Source of the DNA: an uncultured Oscillospiraceae bacterium
GTDB taxonomy: Bacteria > Bacillota > Clostridia > Oscillospirales > Acutalibacteraceae
DNA length: 6,165 nucleotides
Assembly: GCA_910588415.1 (NCBI GenBank)
Contig: CAJUPK010000144.1
Location: 1 to 6,165, forward strand
Direction: 5' to 3'
Of the stretch, positions 4,066 through 6,165 are shown piece by piece. Under the pieces are notes generated by a model. That model had not been told where the DNA came from. It did not search any database and saw only the letters and a program-made list of their open reading frames with translations. A program made the translations under genes and the position numbers. Numbering within the stretch: position 1 is the first letter of the stretch; each line of letters begins with the position of its first letter.

Positions 4066-5802
4066 TCACATCCATCCCCGTTTTTCAAGCGTTTTTGCAA
4101 TTTTTTGTCCTTTAGGCAGCATAAGCAGATCCTTTTTTGCCAGGGCATGGCTGGCCAGAAGCCCCGCCATATAGAGGATAATCCCCACGGCCACAGAGAG
4201 CCCTGTGGCCGTCAGGCTGCCCAGTCCCAGGCCGGTCAGCCCCTGGTGGGCCGCCCAGGCTCCCCCGCCGCAGAGCAGTGCGCAGCCCAGGGGTCTGAGG
4301 AACAGGCTGCCTGCCCGCAGCCTTACGCCAGTAACTTTTTGCAGGCACCACAGCTGGGAGGTTACAAAAATCCCGTAACAGACCAAGGTGCCCACCCCCG
4401 CGCCCTGGATGTTCACCTCGGGGATTGCGCAGAGGAACCAGTTGATGCCAATCTTAACGGCCATGGACACTGCCAAAAGCTTCACAGGCAGGTCGGCCCG
4501 GCCAGCTGCCTGCAGCATACTGGACACCGGGGTACCAACTGCCGCGAACAGAGAGGCTGGCCCCAGGGTCAGCAAGGCCCCGGCTACAATGGGGGCGGAG
4601 GGGCCGTCTCCATACAAGAGCCCCACCACAGGCGCGGCCAGGGCTGTCAGGCCCAGGCCAGCTGGGAAGCACACCAGCGCCGTCACCCGCAGGACGGATT
4701 CCATGCGCTCTTTCAGCTGGGGCCTGTCGCCTCTGGCCCAGGTCTCTGTAACAGCGGGCAGGGCGCTCATGCCAATGGCCTGGGTCAAGGCTGGCACCAG
4801 CAGGTAGAGGGTCATGGCCAGGGTGTAGCAGCCGTAGAGAAACGTGGGGATGGACTCCGGGTGCTCCAGGTACATGGCGGGAATCATGCCCTCATAGGCA
4901 GCCAGCAGCCGCTGGGGAGCCTGCCCCATGCTGTGGGCAATGCGGCTCTGCAAAAATGTGGCGTCGATAAGCCCGGCGGCATTCATGGCAATGGAACCGG
5001 CTGCCACAGGCCCAGCTATCTTCAGCAAAGCCTTGGCCGTTTTGCCAAAGCTCTCTGCGGGAGGGGACTTGCGGCGGGTCCGCAGGCCCACACCGTCCTC
5101 CTTGATCCGCCAGCGGAGGCTCAGGTACAGCATGGCCCCCAGAGAGCCTGCTGTGACCCCCAGCACAGCCCCGGCAGCCGCAAAGGCCAAAATGAGAAAC
5201 TCCGCCTGGTCTGCCCCTGGCGCCGTAATGCCGAATACCGTGCCCTGGGCCGCCAGCTCCGCTCTGCCCTGCCGGACTGCCAGCACGGCCAGTCCCAGCC
5301 CCAGGCAGAGCTTAATGGACGCTTCAATGATCTCTGACACGGCGGTGGGCCCCATATTGCGCAGGCCCTCATAGTATCCCCGGTACACGGCCCCGCAGCA
5401 GGCAAACAGAATGGCTGGGGTCAGGGCCAGCATGGGGTACAGGGCGTACTCGCTGCCAATAACCTGGCGGCAGTACAGGGGGGCAAACAGGGTCATCAAC
5501 AGGGTGCCCAGCAGGCCGAAGCCCAGAAATAGCGGCGTGGCGGCAGCCTTTACGGCCCGCACATGGTTCCAGCGGGACAGCGAGGCGTTTTCGCTGACCA
5601 GCCGGGACACGGCCACAGGGAACCCGGCAGTGGCCAGGCTGAAGATGGGCCCGTAAAAGTTATAGGCCACGTTAAAGAGCCCCATGCCATACTCGCCAAT
5701 GGTGTGCTGCAAAGGAATTTTAAATACCGCGCCAATTACTTTTACCACGGCCATGCCCGCGGTAAGGATAACGGCGCCGTACAGGAAGCTCTGCTTTTTC
5801 AA
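4066..5802 (-). CDS. yabM: SpoVB/YabM-type polysaccharide flippase (MOP/MATE-like superfamily)
   Basis: The 578-residue product is an integral membrane protein with about 14 predicted helices and opens LKKQSFLYGAVILTAGMAVVKVIG, with IGEYGMGLFNVAYNFYG, FPVAVSRLVSENA and a later QAIGMSALPAVTE segment, all typical of the Polysacc_synt/SpoVB family. Members flip lipid-linked saccharides; SpoVB serves spore cortex synthesis and YabM is its paralogue at this locus, so the exact substrate is open. I chose TTG at 5802, with GGGAG eight bases before it and the family-typical LKKQSF start. A TTG at 5859 would add 19 unfamiliar residues encoded by an inverted repeat and has no ribosome binding site. Position before hup-rqcP fits yabM. 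The loop around residue 60 and about 210-240 is longer than in B. subtilis SpoVB (518 residues). Confidence 0.88.
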   Translation of the reverse strand: MKKQSFLYGAVILTAGMAVVKVIGAVFKIPLQHTIGEYGMGLFNVAYNFYGPIFSLATAGFPVAVSRLVSENASLSRWNHVRAVKAAATPLFLGFGLLGTLLMTLFAPLYCRQVIGSEYALYPMLALTPAILFACCGAVYRGYYEGLRNMGPTAVSEIIEASIKLCLGLGLAVLAVRQGRAELAAQGTVFGITAPGADQAEFLILAFAAAGAVLGVTAGSLGAMLYLSLRWRIKEDGVGLRTRRKSPPAESFGKTAKALLKIAGPVAAGSIAMNAAGLIDATFLQSRIAHSMGQAPQRLLAAYEGMIPAMYLEHPESIPTFLYGCYTLAMTLYLLVPALTQAIGMSALPAVTETWARGDRPQLKERMESVLRVTALVCFPAGLGLTALAAPVVGLLYGDGPSAPIVAGALLTLGPASLFAAVGTPVSSMLQAAGRADLPVKLLAVSMAVKIGINWFLCAIPEVNIQGAGVGTLVCYGIFVTSQLWCLQKVTGVRLRAGSLFLRPLGCALLCGGGAWAAHQGLTGLGLGSLTATGLSVAVGIILYMAGLLASHALAKKDLLMLPKGQKIAKTLEKRGWM

Positions 5803-5812
5803 GATATCATCT

Positions 5813-5855
5813 CCCGGGGATGAATATGGGCTTTTCCATATATATTCATCCCGGG
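5813..5855 (-). repeat. Inverted repeat overlapping the flippase ribosome binding site
   Basis: An exact 11-bp inverted repeat, GGGATGAATAT (5817-5827) and ATATTCATCCC (5842-5852), is separated by 14 bases. CCC (5813-5815) and GGG (5853-5855) extend it past one bulged base. As RNA on the minus strand the stem would pair the GGG of the ribosome binding site at 5811-5815. It may be an operator, a translation-controlling hairpin or a transcript end. Confidence 0.6.
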
Positions 5856-5906
5856 CCAAAGAAAGCCGTATAATCCCGCAATTTGCGAAACTTTCCTATT
5901 GCGGGC

Positions 5907-5935
5907 CTGGCTGGGTGATGGACAAGAAAGGGGTC
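5907..5935 (+). repeat. 29-nt direct repeat, copy 1
   Basis: The stretch starting CTGGCTGGGTGATGGACAAG and ending GGGGTC recurs at 6076-6104 with one base changed (A to T at the 22nd position). The copies are 169 bases apart start to start. A shorter echo, CTGGGTGAT, occurs near 6029. Confidence 0.8.
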
Positions 5936-5967
5936 CTTGACGTTGCGCCCTAAGGGGCGCAAGTCAC

Positions 5968-6025
5968 GGAGTTTCCCTCGACCGCGGAGCGGTCGCCTTT
6001 CCTGCGGAAAGTACCGGAAAACTCC
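5968..6025. repeat. Branched inverted-repeat unit (outer stem with two inner hairpins)
   Basis: The outer stem GGAGTTT (5968-5974) and AAACTCC (6019-6025) encloses two perfect small-loop hairpins: CGACCGC-GGA-GCGGTCG (5979-5995) and CTTTCC-TGC-GGAAAG (5997-6011). Both inner loops are three bases. Each arm is exact. The arrangement would form a three-way junction as RNA or single-stranded DNA. Confidence 0.6.
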
Positions 6026-6075
6026 TACCTGGGTGATTCTAGGGTAGTTGGGTGGAAGCAGGTAGTGGTTCCATG

Positions 6076-6104
6076 CTGGCTGGGTGATGGACAAGAATGG
6101 GGTC
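6076..6104 (+). repeat. 29-nt direct repeat, copy 2
   Basis: This is the second copy of the unit at 5907-5935, 28 of 29 bases identical. Its last base is the first base of the 22-bp perfect palindrome at 6104-6125. Confidence 0.8.
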
Positions 6105-6125
6105 AAGGGGAACCGGTTCCCCTTG
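6104..6125. repeat. Perfect 22-bp palindrome
   Basis: The half-site CAAGGGGAACC is followed at once by its exact complement GGTTCCCCTTG with no spacer. A 7-bp hairpin with an AGA loop follows at 6131-6147. Such paired G/C-rich palindromes are typical of dispersed intergenic repeats; no regulator can be named. Confidence 0.7.
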
Positions 6126-6165
6126 CGGGGGTGGGGCAGAGCCCCACGGTCTTGCCGGAGGATGA

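Larger units (their letters stand above)
5803..6165. other. 363-bp region without a credible gene; cluster of palindromes and a direct repeat
   Basis: No reading frame here has a plausible start, ribosome binding site or family resemblance. The region instead holds at least seven inverted repeats: 5813-5855, 5875-5905 (CCCGCAA/TTGCGGG), 5938-5966 (TGAC-TTGCGCCC with its complement), 5979-5995, 5997-6011, a perfect 22-bp palindrome at 6104-6125, and 6131-6147 (GTGGGGC-AGA-GCCCCAC). The pair 5979-6011 is enclosed by a 7-bp stem GGAGTTT/AAACTCC (5968-5974 with 6019-6025). This density suggests a repetitive intergenic or MITE-like element that continues past the right edge. I see no clear promoter for the flippase gene in it. 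Confidence 0.6.

Noticed and set aside
3678..4148. A longer HU with a 63-residue N-terminal extension
   Set aside because: The extension is encoded by the flippase end and the leader, while MNKTELIAEV at 3959 is the universal HU start and has its own ribosome binding site.
3598..5337. Plus-strand open frame of 579 codons opposite hup and the flippase
   Set aside because: It lies antisense to clear genes, has no ribosome binding site, is Gln/Gly/His/Pro-rich in a way typical of GC-rich antisense frames, and resembles no family.
5907..6104. CRISPR array
   Set aside because: Only two repeat copies, 140 bases of non-spacer-like DNA between them, and no cas genes in the window.
5846..6106. Minus-strand 86-codon frame before the flippase gene
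   Set aside because: It is built from the direct repeat and hairpins and has no ribosome binding site. The repeat yields two related peptides (TPFLSITQPA and DPFLVHHPA), so this is a translation of repeat DNA.

Overview
The window looks like chromosome from a GC-rich, anaerobic, endospore-forming Clostridia member, most likely a gut Oscillospiraceae-type organism. The reasons are the mix of sporulation genes (yabP, yabQ, a SpoVB-like flippase), an oxygen-sensitive class I fumarate hydratase subunit, strong AGGAGG-type ribosome binding sites and high GC throughout. The lineage is inferred from gene content only. All nine genes I support lie on the minus strand, so the genetic reading direction runs from position 6165 down to 1.

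In that direction the layout is as follows. Positions 6165-5907 hold no credible gene but a dense cluster of inverted repeats and a 29-nt direct repeat. A 13-bp-class inverted repeat then overlaps the ribosome binding site of a SpoVB/YabM-type lipid-linked saccharide flippase (5802-4066). Next come the nucleoid protein HU (3959-3678) with a strong terminator, the S4-domain protein RqcP (3569-3324), the sporulation genes yabP and yabQ (3261-2992 and 2995-2393, overlapping by 4 nt), divIC (2326-1997) and the S1-domain protein YabR (1877-1380). This is the conserved yabM-(mazG)-hup-rqcP-yabP-yabQ-divIC-yabR cluster of Firmicutes, here without mazG between the flippase and HU. A terminator separates yabR from an Fe-S fumarate hydratase alpha subunit gene (1321-482) that has no beta subunit gene beside it. 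Finally a strong promoter (390-418) drives a ~180-nt structured leader, probably a raiA-motif RNA, followed by the start of the ribosome hibernation factor gene hpf (205 to the window edge).

The genes combine stalled-ribosome rescue (RqcP), ribosome hibernation (HPF), chromosome compaction (HU), septum formation (DivIC) and spore envelope functions (YabP, YabQ, flippase). The most useful regulatory signals are a near-consensus sigma-E promoter in front of yabP, a candidate sigma-A promoter inside the yabQ-divIC junction that favours a TTG start for divIC, and the raiA-type leader before hpf. I found no CRISPR array, tRNA, rRNA or transposase. The right-hand repeat cluster is the part that known features explain least.
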